Shown one piece after another: positions 8,231 to 16,506 of a stretch of 52,957 nt of DNA; the first letter of the stretch is position 1; every line of letters starts with the position of its first letter. Below the pieces are notes generated by a model. It searched no databases. It was not told the DNA's origin and worked only from the letters and a program-made list of their open reading frames with translations. Location: positions 1 through 52,957 of the forward strand of contig NZ_BOMV01000004.1 of the NCBI RefSeq assembly GCF_016862375.1, given 5' to 3'. The DNA is from Paractinoplanes rishiriensis. GTDB lineage: Bacteria > Actinomycetota > Actinomycetes > Mycobacteriales > Micromonosporaceae. A program made the position numbers and the translations under genes.

Positions 8231-9277
8231 ATGCAACGTGGGCGCGTGGGTGAGCGGCTGCCGACGCTTGAGGATGTGGCTCGGGTGGCGGGGGTTTCGC
8301 GGGCTACGGTTTCGCGGGTTATCAATGGGATTCGGAATGTTGATCCGCAGTTGCACGAAGTTGTGTGGAACGCGGTGGGGCAGACGGGGTATGTGCCGAA
8401 TCGGATGGCTCGGTCGCTGGTCACGCGGCGGACCGGGACGGTGGCGCTGATCGTGTCGGACTCCGAGTCGCATGATGATGATCCGTTCATGAGCCGGTTT
8501 TTTGCCGATCCCTACTTCGGGCGGGTGGTCGGCGGGCTGATGAGCGTGTTACGGCGGTCGGGGGTTCAGCTCGCGTTGCAGATCGTGGGGACCGAGGACG
8601 GCCGGCGGCGGCTCGTGGGTGACCTGCGGAACGGGCAGGCGGACGGGGTGGTGGTGCTGTCGCTGCCGGCGGTTGATCCGTTGCCGGGGATGCTCGTGGA
8701 CGGTGGGGTGCCGGCGGTCATGATCGGGCGACCGGGGGACGCGGTGCCGGTGGACTACGTGGATCTCGCCAACGAGACAGGGGCATCGCTGGCGGCGGAG
8801 CACCTGCTGGGGCGGGGGTGCCAGCAGATCGGGATGATCTCGGGGCCGGCGGAGGTGCCGGCCAGTTCGGATCGGATCTCCGGTTTTCGGCGGACCATGG
8901 CGCGGCACGGGCACGGGTGGGTGCCGATGGCGGCGGGAAACTTCACTCAGGACAGCGGCGAAAGTGCCATGCGCACGCTGCTCGCCGGGCACCCCGATCT
9001 GGACGGGGTGTTCGTGGCGAACGATCTGATGGCGCTCGGTGCGCTGCTGGCCCTGCGGGATGCGGGACGCGCGGTGCCGGACGACGTGGCGATCGTGGGA
9101 TTCGACGACAGCAGCGCCGCGGTGGCGGCCACGCCGGCGCTGACCACGGTCCGGCACCCGCTCGAAGACATGGCCGCCGAGGCGGCGCGGCTGCTGCTCG
9201 CCCGCATCGACGACCCGGCAATGCGCGTCTCGTCGGTGATCTACGAGCCGGCCCTGGTGCCGCGACAGTCCGCCTGA
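8231..9277 (+). CDS. LacI-family transcriptional repressor
   Basis: A 348-residue DNA-binding regulator. Residues about 10-35 are the LacI helix-turn-helix (TLEDVARVAGVSRATVSRVI) followed by the hinge RTGTVALIV. The rest is a periplasmic-binding-protein-like sugar sensor with DGVFVANDLMALGALLAL and IVGFDDS typical of the family. It probably represses the hydrolase (791), the DUF1996 gene (7535) and itself through four related operators, released by an oligosaccharide or sugar. The ligand is unknown. There are a few residues before the HTH; a GTG at 8239 region could be an alternative start, but the leaderless promoter favours ATG 8231. Confidence 0.9.
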   Translation: MQRGRVGERLPTLEDVARVAGVSRATVSRVINGIRNVDPQLHEVVWNAVGQTGYVPNRMARSLVTRRTGTVALIVSDSESHDDDPFMSRFFADPYFGRVVGGLMSVLRRSGVQLALQIVGTEDGRRRLVGDLRNGQADGVVVLSLPAVDPLPGMLVDGGVPAVMIGRPGDAVPVDYVDLANETGASLAAEHLLGRGCQQIGMISGPAEVPASSDRISGFRRTMARHGHGWVPMAAGNFTQDSGESAMRTLLAGHPDLDGVFVANDLMALGALLALRDAGRAVPDDVAIVGFDDSSAAVAATPALTTVRHPLEDMAAEAARLLLARIDDPAMRVSSVIYEPALVPRQSA

Positions 9278-9387
9278 CTGATCAGGGGCTCGCCGCCAGA
9301 AACGCGACAGTCCGCCTGACAGAGCAGGGGCTCGCCGCCAGAAACGCGACAGTCCGCCTGACAGATCAGGGGCTCGCCGCCAGAAAG
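9262..9387. repeat. 42-bp tandem repeat (3 copies) across a convergent gene junction
   Basis: Units 9262-9303, 9304-9345 and 9346-9387, each starting GCGACAGTCCGCCTGAC. The first copy contains the real end of the LacI gene and the third contains the real end of the antiporter gene on the other strand. Each unit therefore carries a copy of both gene ends. Each also holds a small hairpin (CCTGA-n4-TCAGG, or CCTG/CAGG in unit 2) that may terminate transcription from both sides. Confidence 0.85.
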
Positions 9388-10472
9388 AGGAACACCCCCA
9401 GCAGGGCCAAATGGACGCCGCCCTGCAGCACATTGGCCCGCCCAGGCACCACCGTCAGCGTGCCCACCACGACCGTAAGCAGCAGCAACACCATCTGCGT
9501 ACCACCGAGGCCGAGCAGCAGCGGTCCGGGCAGCCAGATCATCGCGATCGCAATCGCCGGGATGGTCAGGCCGATGCTCGCCATGGCCGAACCCAGCGCC
9601 AGGTTGAGGCTCGTCTGGATGCGGTCGCGGGCAGCTGCGCGTACGGCCGCAATGGTCTCCGGCGCCAGGACCAGCATGGCGATCACCACACCGACCACCG
9701 CGTGCGGCAGCCCGGCGCCGTCGACCGCTGCCTCGATCGCCGGGGACACGCCCTTGGCCAGACCGACCACGCCGATCAGCGCGACCAGCAGCAGGCCCAG
9801 GCTGATCATCGCGGCCCGGGTGGACGGCGGGTCGAGGTGCTCCTCGGTGTCGATGACCTTGCCGGAGGTGGTGATCGGCAGGAAGTAGTCGCGGTGGCGG
9901 CGGGTCTGCACGGTTACGAACAGCAGGTACAGGCCCAGCGAGGCGACCGCGGCGAAGCCCAGTTGGGCCGGCGAGAACTCCGGACCCGAGCGGCTCGTGG
10001 TGAAGCTGGGCAGCACCAGGCTCAGCGTGGCGATCATGGTGACGGTCGCGAACGCGCCGCCGGTGCCCTCGGAGTTGAACACCGCCACCCGCCGGCGCAT
10101 GGCCCCGACCAGCAGCGACAGCCCGAGCAGGCCGTTACAGGTGATCATGACAGCGGCGAAGACGGTGTCCCGGGCCAGCGACTGGGTCTTGGTGCCGCCG
10201 CTGATCATCAGGGTGACGATGAGGGCCACCTCGATGATCGTGACGGCCACCGCGAGGACCAGCGAGCCGAACGGTTCACCGACCTTGTGCGCGACCACCT
10301 CGGCGTGGTGCACGGCGGCCAGGACCGCGATGCAGAGCAGCCCCGCCACGATCACGACGAGCGCGGACGGCAGGTCCCGTCCCCAGGTGAGGATCAGCGC
10401 GACTACGGCCACGATCGGCGCGTACGCGGTCCATTGATTGAGAAAATTACGAATCTTGGCCCCCTCTGCCAA
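9366..10472 (-). CDS. Ca2+/H+ (cation/proton) antiporter, ChaA/Cax type
   Basis: A 368-residue integral membrane protein with about 11 hydrophobic segments. It has the two family alpha-repeats: GEPFGSLVLAVAVTIIEVAL near residue 65 with the conserved acidic Glu, and VLAPETIAAVRAA...QTSLNLALGSAMASIGLT near 265. It would exchange cytoplasmic Ca2+ or Na+ for protons. The start is a TTG at 10472, 7 bp after the stop of the XRE gene, with no obvious Shine-Dalgarno, so translation is probably coupled. The C terminus lies in the 42-bp tandem repeat. Confidence 0.87.
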   Translation of the reverse strand: MAEGAKIRNFLNQWTAYAPIVAVVALILTWGRDLPSALVVIVAGLLCIAVLAAVHHAEVVAHKVGEPFGSLVLAVAVTIIEVALIVTLMISGGTKTQSLARDTVFAAVMITCNGLLGLSLLVGAMRRRVAVFNSEGTGGAFATVTMIATLSLVLPSFTTSRSGPEFSPAQLGFAAVASLGLYLLFVTVQTRRHRDYFLPITTSGKVIDTEEHLDPPSTRAAMISLGLLLVALIGVVGLAKGVSPAIEAAVDGAGLPHAVVGVVIAMLVLAPETIAAVRAAARDRIQTSLNLALGSAMASIGLTIPAIAIAMIWLPGPLLLGLGGTQMVLLLLTVVVGTLTVVPGRANVLQGGVHLALLGVFLFLAASP

Positions 10473-10479
10473 CTATCGG

Positions 10480-10929
10480 CTACCCGCGGTCGCGCGGATG
10501 CAACGTCACCAGAATCAGTGCGTCCAGCAGCCGGTGCCAGTCCGGCTCGGTGAGCTCGCGCCCGGTGATCGCGGCCAGGCCGGCCAGCACGTCGAGCACG
10601 CGCGCGGCCAGCGTCGCCGGGTCGGCGCCGTTCGCCTCGGCGATCAGCGCGATGTCCCGGCGGAACCGGGTGCTGCGGCCCAGCCGTACCAGGGTCGCGG
10701 GCACCGGGGTGCGCACCTCAGCACTGGCCCCGGTCACGAACTCGACCCGGGCCTGGACGCCCAGCGCGTTCGCGATCCGGTTCAGCGCGTCCAGCGTCGG
10801 GTTGCCCCGGCCGTTCTCCAGGTTTGCCACGTACGGCACCGACAGGCCGGCCTCGGTGGCGACGGCAGCGACGGTGCGGCCCCGGGCGGCGCGCAACGAC
10901 CGCAGCCGCTGACCGATTTCGTGTTCCAT
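10480..10929 (-). CDS. XRE-family transcriptional regulator
   Basis: A 149-residue protein with an N-terminal HTH_3 domain (residues about 5-60: IGQRLRSLRAARG, TVAAVATEAGLSVPYVANLE, NPTLDALNRIANALG). An unrecognised C-terminal part follows. It is the first gene of a two-gene operon with the antiporter and diverges from the MFS gene at 10968. An inverted repeat in the 38-bp intergenic region is a likely binding site, so it may control both sides. Confidence 0.85.
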   Translation of the reverse strand: MEHEIGQRLRSLRAARGRTVAAVATEAGLSVPYVANLENGRGNPTLDALNRIANALGVQARVEFVTGASAEVRTPVPATLVRLGRSTRFRRDIALIAEANGADPATLAARVLDVLAGLAAITGRELTEPDWHRLLDALILVTLHPRDRG

Positions 10930-10935
10930 CTTGTC

Positions 10936-10961
10936 AGAATACTACCTCATACAATTATTCT
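10936..10961. promoter_or_regulatory. Inverted repeat in XRE/MFS divergent promoter
   Basis: AGAATA (10936-10941) and TATTCT (10956-10961) are 6-bp arms separated by 14 bp in an unusually AT-rich spot. TACAAT (10950-10955) can serve as -10 for the MFS gene and TAGTAT (10944-10939, minus strand) for the XRE gene, so bound protein would affect both. Confidence 0.5.
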
Positions 10962-10967
10962 CCTGGG

Positions 10968-12119
10968 ATGGGCACCGACTTCTGGCTGCTCTGGTCCGGG
11001 CGCCTGGTCAGCCAGCTCGGCGTGTGGCTGCTGGTCGTCGCCGTGCCGGCGCATGTGTTCGTCCTGACCGGGTCGGTGGCCGCGACCGGGCTCACCCTGA
11101 CCGCGCAGTTCGTGCCGCCGTTGCTGCTCGGCCCGGTCGCCGGGGTCTGCGCCGACCGCTGGGACCGCCGGGTGGTCATGGTCGGCGCGCACGTCGGCCG
11201 GGCCGGCGCGGTCGCGTTGCTGCTGCTGGTGCGCGAGCCCGGCGACATCTGGCTGGTCTACCTCGCGCTGCTCGCGGAGAGCATCGGGACGACGGTCTTC
11301 CGGCCGGCCGCGCAGGCGCACACCCCCGCCCTGGTCGGCGTCGGGAAGCGACTGACCAGCGCTAACGCGCTCAATGGCCTGGCCGATGGGATGGTCCGGC
11401 TGGTCGGGGCGCCGCTCGGAGGTCTGCTGTACGCGGCGGCGGGCCTGACGCTCGTGGCCTGGCTCAACATCGGGGCGTATCTGCTGGCGACGGTCGCGGT
11501 CGGGCTGACCCGGCGCTCGTCGGGCGCCGGTCGTCGCGCGTCGCTGCGGTCCGGGCTGGTGGCCCTGCGCTCGCTACCGCTCGCCAGGACGTTGATGCTG
11601 GTCAATGGGTTGTTCCTGGGCGCGAATGCCGGGCTCAGTGCGCTTTTGGTGCCGTACGGGATCAGCGTGCTCGGCGGCAGCCGGCAGACCGGGGTGGTGA
11701 TGTCGGCGCTCGGGGTCGGGTTCCTGCTGGGGGCGCCGTTGGTTCGGCTGCTGGTCGACCGGGTCGCGGCCGGCCGGCTTCTCGGCGGAGCTTTGACGGG
11801 TACGGCGGTGGGCTACGCGCTGCTGTTCTCGGCCGGGACGCTGGCGGCCGCCGTGCCCGCGGCCGTGGTGATCGGCGTGGCCGGATCCACCGCGTTGGGT
11901 ACGGCGAACACGACACTCCAGCGGACGGCGCCCAACGAGGTCCTGGGCCGGGTCAGCGCGGCGCTGCTGAGCGCGGAGGCGCTGGCGACGCTGGTGGGCG
12001 CGGCGGCCGGACCGGCTTTGGCCGCACAGCTGTCGATGACCGGGAGCGCGGTGGTGGCCGCCGGGATCACGGTGATCAGCGGTGGCGTCGCGCTCCGCCG
12101 GCTGCCCTCAGCGGCCTAA
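10968..12119 (+). CDS. MFS transporter
   Basis: A 383-residue membrane protein of the major facilitator superfamily, exporter-like (MFS_3 / enterobactin-exporter style). It starts MGTDFWLLWSGRLVSQLGVWL, has the loop 2-3 motif GPVAGVCADRWDRRVVM, and the mid-protein loop RRSSGAGRRASLRSGL between two six-helix halves. The frame is open upstream, but ATG 10968 fits the promoter and the first transmembrane helix. The substrate is unknown; an XRE regulator is divergent. Its end overlaps the response-regulator gene by 12 bp tail to tail. Confidence 0.85.
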   Translation: MGTDFWLLWSGRLVSQLGVWLLVVAVPAHVFVLTGSVAATGLTLTAQFVPPLLLGPVAGVCADRWDRRVVMVGAHVGRAGAVALLLLVREPGDIWLVYLALLAESIGTTVFRPAAQAHTPALVGVGKRLTSANALNGLADGMVRLVGAPLGGLLYAAAGLTLVAWLNIGAYLLATVAVGLTRRSSGAGRRASLRSGLVALRSLPLARTLMLVNGLFLGANAGLSALLVPYGISVLGGSRQTGVVMSALGVGFLLGAPLVRLLVDRVAAGRLLGGALTGTAVGYALLFSAGTLAAAVPAAVVIGVAGSTALGTANTTLQRTAPNEVLGRVSAALLSAEALATLVGAAAGPALAAQLSMTGSAVVAAGITVISGGVALRRLPSAA

Positions 12120-12746
12120 CCCCGCCTCCCGGGCCCGCACGATCGCCTCGGCACGGTCGGCCACCTGGAGCTTGGCGAAGACGTTGGAGACGTTGTTGCG
12201 GACTGTCTTGGGCGACAGATAGAGGGTTGCCGCGATCTGCGCGTTCGAGCGGCCCGCGGCCAGCAGCTCGAGTATCTCCCGCTCGCGGGTGGTGAGCTGG
12301 GGGAACGCGTCGGTCGGCGCGGGCGGCCCGGCAGCGAAGAACTCGGCGATCCGCAGGGCCAGGGTGGCGCCGAACACGGCACCGCCGGCCGCGACCGTGG
12401 TGATGGCCCGGACGATCTCCTCCTGCTCGGCGCCCTTCACCAGATAGCCCCGGGCGCCGGCCCGGACCGCGGCGAACACGGTGCCGTCGTCCTCGGACAT
12501 GGTCAGCACCAGGATGCCGACGCCGGGGGCCTCGGTGGCCAGCCGGCGGGTCGCCTCGACGCCGTTGAGCCGGGGCATCTGCACGTCCATCACCACCACG
12601 TCGGGCTGCAGGCGGGTGGCGGCCTCGACCGCCTCGACGCCGTCGGCCGCGGTGCCGACCACGTCGATGCCTTCGACCGAGGCGAGCAGCACGGCCAGGC
12701 CGTCCCGGAAGATCGGGTGGTCGTCGGCCACCAGCACGCGGATCAC
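12108..12746 (-). CDS. NarL/LuxR-type response regulator
   Basis: A 212-residue two-component regulator. The receiver domain has the acidic pair Asp8-Asp9, phospho-acceptor Asp54 in VVVMDVQMPRLNG, and the switch Thr and Lys in LTMSE and VKGA. A C-terminal LuxR helix-turn-helix follows (LTTREREILELLAAGRSNAQ, then KTVRNNV). I choose GTG 12746, whose GTGA overlaps the stop of the kinase gene, so the two are translationally coupled. The frame is open further upstream but only inside the kinase gene. A palindrome at 14822 upstream of the operon is a candidate target. Confidence 0.92.
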   Translation of the reverse strand: MIRVLVADDHPIFRDGLAVLLASVEGIDVVGTAADGVEAVEAATRLQPDVVVMDVQMPRLNGVEATRRLATEAPGVGILVLTMSEDDGTVFAAVRAGARGYLVKGAEQEEIVRAITTVAAGGAVFGATLALRIAEFFAAGPPAPTDAFPQLTTREREILELLAAGRSNAQIAATLYLSPKTVRNNVSNVFAKLQVADRAEAIVRAREAGLGR

Positions 12747-14779
12747 ACCAGCACCCCCATCGGCAGTTCGGCGCGGACGACCGTCCCACGGCCGTCCGGG
12801 CACTCTATCCGGAAGTTCCCGCCCAGCTCAGCGGCCCGTTCCCGGAGCGAGACGAGGCCGACCCCGCTGGGCGTGCCGGCCGGGATGCCCACCCCGTCGT
12901 CGGTCACCTCGACCACGAGCGCACCGTCCTCGATCACCAGGCGCACCCGGCAGCTGGTCGCCCGCGCGTGCCGGGCCACGTTGGTCAGCGCCTCGGACGC
13001 GATCCGGTAGGCCGCCACCTCGACCGCGGCCGGCAACCCGTCGAGCCCCTCGGCGTCGTCGACCGTCACGGTCAGCCCCGGCGCCCGCAGCCGCGCGGCC
13101 TGCTGGCGGACCGCGCCGAGCAGGCCCACGTCGTCGAGTGCGGGCGGCCGCAGGTCGTGCACGAGCCGCCGCACGTCGGCGACCGCCGCGGTGACGTCCT
13201 CGCGGGCCTGCTTGAGCAGCTTGTCCGCCTCGGCGGGCTGGCGAGCGGCCATGTTGCGGGCGGCGTCGATCCGCAGGCCGACCCCGCCGAGGGTGGGGCC
13301 GAGACCGTCGTGCAGGTCGCGCCGCAGCCGCCGGCGCTCCTCCTCGCGGGCCGCGACTATCTGCTCCCGGCTGCGCTGCAACTCCTGCGCGAGGTGGGCC
13401 GCGCGGGCCGCGACGGCCGCCTGCCGGACCATGTCGCCGAGGAGCCGCTCGTCCTGGGCGGAGAGCGCGGCACGCGGGCCGTCGGCGGGCAGCACCACCC
13501 GGCCGACCGTCTCGCCGCGGTAGCTGATCGGCAACGCCTCGGTCGGCCCGGACGGTTCACCGTACGCGGCCACCACCCGCTCGCCGCCGGGCCGGTCCAC
13601 CTCGACGGCCACGTACGGCGACCGGAACGCCCGCGCCACCGCCTCGGCCACCGCCTGCAGCTCGCCGGACGCCGTCGACGACTGCTCCAGCCGCTCGGCC
13701 AGCCCGGCCACCACCCGGTAGGGGTCGTCGCGCAGGCCCAGCACGAACCGCCGGATCGCCAGCCAGAGCCGGTGCCGCAGCGGTCCGTAGCCGAGCATCA
13801 CGATCAGCATCGCCACCACGGCCGCGTCCTGCTCGGGCATCCGGCGGCCGAGGAAGGCGCCGGTCAGGCTCAGCACCAGGGCGTCCACCAGCAGGACGGT
13901 GATCGCCATGGCACCGTAGAGCACGGTGCCGCCGAGCAGGCGGTCCACGTCGAGCAGCCGGGGCCGCACCAGGGCCACCACGATCGCCGCCCCGGTGAGC
14001 CCGACCGCCGGGCCCAGCGCGATGTCCGAGATCGACGGCACCACCAGCGCCGAACCCATCACCAGCAGGTCGACCACCGCGGCCCAGAGCAGCCAGCGCA
14101 TCCGCAGCCGGTCGTCGCCGAGCGCGCCGCGGTACCGCCGGACCACCACCAGGAACGGCACGATCATGCCGAGCGGCAGCGTCAGCCAGGCCGTCCCGAG
14201 CAGCGCCTCCCACCAGCCGGCCGGCAGCGGGAAGGAGGCCGGGTCGAGGTCGAGGCCCTCGAACGCGGCCGGCATCGGGGTGCCGGCCCGCGCCTGCGCG
14301 ATCGCGGACGGCACGAAGAGCACCACGGCCGGCAGCAGGCCGGTGAGGGCGAGGCTGGCCCGGCCGGCGATCCGCCAGCGCCCGCCGGGAAAGCGTCCGG
14401 ACGGATAGATGAGCAGCAGCAGCGGCAACCAGAGCAGCAGCGACGCGCCGAGCCGCTGATAGATCCAGAAGGCGAACGACGCGCCGGGCCGGTCGGTGTA
14501 CGTCGCGTAGGCCAGCCAGCTCGCCGCGGCGCCGTCCAGGCACCAGTGCAGCCCGGACAGGCAGAGCACCCACGCGACCGGGTGCCCGGGCAGCCGCCGC
14601 ATCAGCAGCGCGCCGGGGATGACCAGCCCGAGGCCGGGGATGCCGGCGGTCCAGGCCATGTCGGTCTCGGTCGCCGCCCGGTGCTCGCCCGGGACCTGCA
14701 GATCGACTACGGAAGCGGCCACGATCAGCGCCGCGGAGATGGTCAGCACGCCGGCCGCGACGGTCGTTGCCCTCTTCAC
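12743..14779 (-). CDS. NarL-type sensor histidine kinase
   Basis: A membrane sensor of about 678 residues. The N-terminal half has about eight hydrophobic segments (7TM-like sensor region). A GAF-like segment precedes HisKA_3 with EERRRLRRDLHDGLGPTLGG (phospho-acceptor His490) and an HATPase_c domain (DDGVGIP, GVGLVSLRERAAELGG). It phosphorylates the coupled response regulator; the signal is unknown. I start at GTG 14779. An upstream ATG at 14845 is in frame, but it lies inside a perfect palindrome in the divergent promoter and adds residues unlike a signal-anchor. Confidence 0.88.
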   Translation of the reverse strand: MKRATTVAAGVLTISAALIVAASVVDLQVPGEHRAATETDMAWTAGIPGLGLVIPGALLMRRLPGHPVAWVLCLSGLHWCLDGAAASWLAYATYTDRPGASFAFWIYQRLGASLLLWLPLLLLIYPSGRFPGGRWRIAGRASLALTGLLPAVVLFVPSAIAQARAGTPMPAAFEGLDLDPASFPLPAGWWEALLGTAWLTLPLGMIVPFLVVVRRYRGALGDDRLRMRWLLWAAVVDLLVMGSALVVPSISDIALGPAVGLTGAAIVVALVRPRLLDVDRLLGGTVLYGAMAITVLLVDALVLSLTGAFLGRRMPEQDAAVVAMLIVMLGYGPLRHRLWLAIRRFVLGLRDDPYRVVAGLAERLEQSSTASGELQAVAEAVARAFRSPYVAVEVDRPGGERVVAAYGEPSGPTEALPISYRGETVGRVVLPADGPRAALSAQDERLLGDMVRQAAVAARAAHLAQELQRSREQIVAAREEERRRLRRDLHDGLGPTLGGVGLRIDAARNMAARQPAEADKLLKQAREDVTAAVADVRRLVHDLRPPALDDVGLLGAVRQQAARLRAPGLTVTVDDAEGLDGLPAAVEVAAYRIASEALTNVARHARATSCRVRLVIEDGALVVEVTDDGVGIPAGTPSGVGLVSLRERAAELGGNFRIECPDGRGTVVRAELPMGVLV

Positions 14780-14821
14780 GCCGACATCGTCGCAGGCAGG
14801 GCGTCCCGTGGTCAGCGGGCT

Positions 14822-14846
14822 GATGTCCCGGGTCACCCGGGACATC
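14822..14846. promoter_or_regulatory. Perfect 25-bp palindrome between divergent genes
   Basis: Arms GATGTCCCGGGT and ACCCGGGACATC (12 bp each, exact) flank one central base. It lies 36 bp before the GST-like gene on the plus strand and 43 bp before the kinase GTG on the minus strand. It is best explained as an operator, perhaps for the response regulator itself. Confidence 0.75.
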
Positions 14847-14882
14847 GCGATTGAACGTGCACCGCGGGGGCACGATGGAGAA

Positions 14883-15890
14883 ATGGCTTACGTGAATCCG
14901 TCGGGGGAATTCAGCCGGGACCAGCGCTACATCGCCACCCGGATCACCGCGGACGGCCGGGACGGCTATCCGGTGGAGCCCGGCCGCTACCGGCTGGTGG
15001 TGAGCCGGGCGTGCCCGTGGGCCAATCGGGCGATCATCGTGCGGCGCCTGCTCGGCCTCGAGGACGCGCTGTCGATGGGCGTCGCGGGCCCGACCCACGA
15101 CGAGCGCAGCTGGTCGTTCGACCTGGACCCGGACGGCCGGGACCCGGTACTCGGCATCGAGCGGCTCCAGCAGGCCTACTTCGCCCGGTTCCCGGACTAC
15201 GACAAGGGCATCACGGTGCCGGCGATCGTGGACGTGCCGACCGGCCGGGTGGTCACCAACGACTTCGCGCAGATCACGCTCGACCTGTCGCTGGAGTGGG
15301 CGAAACACCACCGGCCGGGCGCGCCGGAGCTGTACCCGGCCGCGCTGCGGGACGAGATCGACCGGGTCAACAAGCACGTCTTCGCCGACGTGAACAACGG
15401 CGTCTACCGGGCCGGCTTCGCCGGCTCCCAGGAGGCGTACGAGAAGGCGTACCACCGGCTGTTCGACCGGCTGGACCAGCTCTCGGCGCACCTCGCCGGG
15501 CACCGCTACCTGGTCGGCGACACGATCACCGAGGCGGACGTGCGGCTGTTCACCACGCTGGTCCGCTTCGACGCGGTCTACCACGGCCACTTCAAGTGCA
15601 ATCGGGCCAAGTTGAGCGAGATGCCGGTGCTCTGGGCGTACGCCAAAGATCTTTTCCAGACGCCGGGTTTCGGCGACACCATCGACTTCGCCGACATCAA
15701 ACGGCACTACTACGAGGTGCACCGGGAGATCAACCCGACCGGGATCGTGCCGGCCGGGCCGGATTTCAGCACCTGGCTCGGCGAGCACGGGCGCGATCGG
15801 CTGGGTGGCCGGCCGTTCGGCGACGGCACGCCGCCGCCACCGCCCCGGCCGGGCGAGGAGGTGCCGGCCGGGCACGGGGCGACCGGCTGA
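14883..15890 (+). CDS. Glutathionyl-hydroquinone reductase-like (YqjG/ECM4 family) protein
   Basis: A 335-residue Xi-class glutathione transferase relative. The catalytic-cysteine motif is SRACPWANRAIIVRRLLGL near residue 42, in the family's CPWA context. GPTHDERSWSFDLDPDG, VPAIVD and VVTNDFAQIT follow, and the C-terminal all-helical domain ends with the family's FKCN and YYEVHREINPTGIVPAGP. Known members reduce glutathionyl-hydroquinones. Actinobacteria mostly use mycothiol, so a mycothiol-linked version is plausible (inference). The ATG at 14883 follows GGAG. It is divergent from the two-component operon across the palindrome at 14822. Confidence 0.9.
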   Translation: MAYVNPSGEFSRDQRYIATRITADGRDGYPVEPGRYRLVVSRACPWANRAIIVRRLLGLEDALSMGVAGPTHDERSWSFDLDPDGRDPVLGIERLQQAYFARFPDYDKGITVPAIVDVPTGRVVTNDFAQITLDLSLEWAKHHRPGAPELYPAALRDEIDRVNKHVFADVNNGVYRAGFAGSQEAYEKAYHRLFDRLDQLSAHLAGHRYLVGDTITEADVRLFTTLVRFDAVYHGHFKCNRAKLSEMPVLWAYAKDLFQTPGFGDTIDFADIKRHYYEVHREINPTGIVPAGPDFSTWLGEHGRDRLGGRPFGDGTPPPPPRPGEEVPAGHGATG

Positions 15891-15899
15891 GACCGCCGC

Positions 15900-16412
15900 T
15901 CAGCCGGCACCGAGCGGGTTGCCGGGCGGCGGGCTCAGCGCCTCCCGCAGCAGTTCGTCGAGCCGGCTGAGCTGCGCCTCGGACAGGTGGGCGAGCATCC
16001 GCTGCTGCTCGCTCAGCCCGACCGCGACCGCCCGGTCGACGATGTCGAAGCCGGTGCCGGTGAGCCGGACCAGGACGCTGCGCCGGTCGGTCGGCGACGG
16101 GTGCCGCTCGATCAGGCCGGCCTTCTCCAGCCGGTCCAGACGCGCCGTCGTGCCGCCGGTGCTGAGCATCATCGACGCGGCCAGCGCACCCGGTGACAGC
16201 TCGTAGGGCGCGCCCGAACGCCGGAGCGTGGCCAGCACGTCGAACTCGGGGCGGCCCAGCCCGAAGGTGGCATACGTCCGTTCCATGTGATCGCCGGCCA
16301 GCCGGGAGAGGCGGAAGATCCGGCCGAACACGGCCATCGCCGTGGTCTCGAGGTCGGGCCGCTCCCGCGCCCACTGCTCGACGATCTGATCGACTCCGTC
16401 GTTGTGCGCCAT
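15900..16412 (-). CDS. MarR-family regulator
   Basis: A 170-residue winged-helix regulator: GRPEFDVLATLRRSG, LSPGALAASMMLSTGGTTAR (recognition helix region), RLEKAGLIERHPSPTDRRSV (wing). It is divergent from an EamA transporter, the usual MarR-efflux arrangement, with two matching inverted repeats in between. I start at ATG 16412. GGAGGG abuts the ATG too closely to act as a Shine-Dalgarno, but TTGTCA-16 bp-GACAAT ends 6 nt upstream, supporting a leaderless start. The open frame extends upstream into the regulatory region. Confidence 0.88.
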   Translation of the reverse strand: MAHNDGVDQIVEQWARERPDLETTAMAVFGRIFRLSRLAGDHMERTYATFGLGRPEFDVLATLRRSGAPYELSPGALAASMMLSTGGTTARLDRLEKAGLIERHPSPTDRRSVLVRLTGTGFDIVDRAVAVGLSEQQRMLAHLSEAQLSRLDELLREALSPPPGNPLGAG

Positions 16413-16437
16413 CCCTCCATTGTCTCGATGGCGAGCT

Positions 16438-16484
16438 TCTTGACAACAAGAGACTCGCTGAGGTTTTATCTTGACGTCGAGATA
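16438..16484. promoter_or_regulatory. Two MarR-type operators in divergent promoter
   Basis: TCTTGACAACAAGA (16438-16451) is an exact inverted repeat. TCTTGACGTCGAGA (16469-16482) is the same 14-bp pattern with one mismatched arm base, inside a longer near-palindrome (16467-16484). The start-to-start spacing is 31 bp, about three helical turns, so two dimers could sit on the same face. Confidence 0.75.
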
Positions 16485-16506
16485 CTTTCCATCGAGGGAG
16501 TCCGCG

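Noticed and set aside
7867..9387. Repeat arrays as CRISPR
   Set aside because: The units are directly abutting with no unique spacers, and no cas genes are present.
14822..14845. ATG at 14845 as the histidine-kinase start
   Set aside because: It falls inside a perfect 25-bp palindrome in the divergent promoter; GTG 14779 gives a normal start right before the first membrane helix.
12968..15875. Long open frames on the plus strand over the kinase and on the minus strand over the GST-like gene
   Set aside because: Shadow translations without recognisable motifs; the opposite strands carry complete, motif-rich genes.
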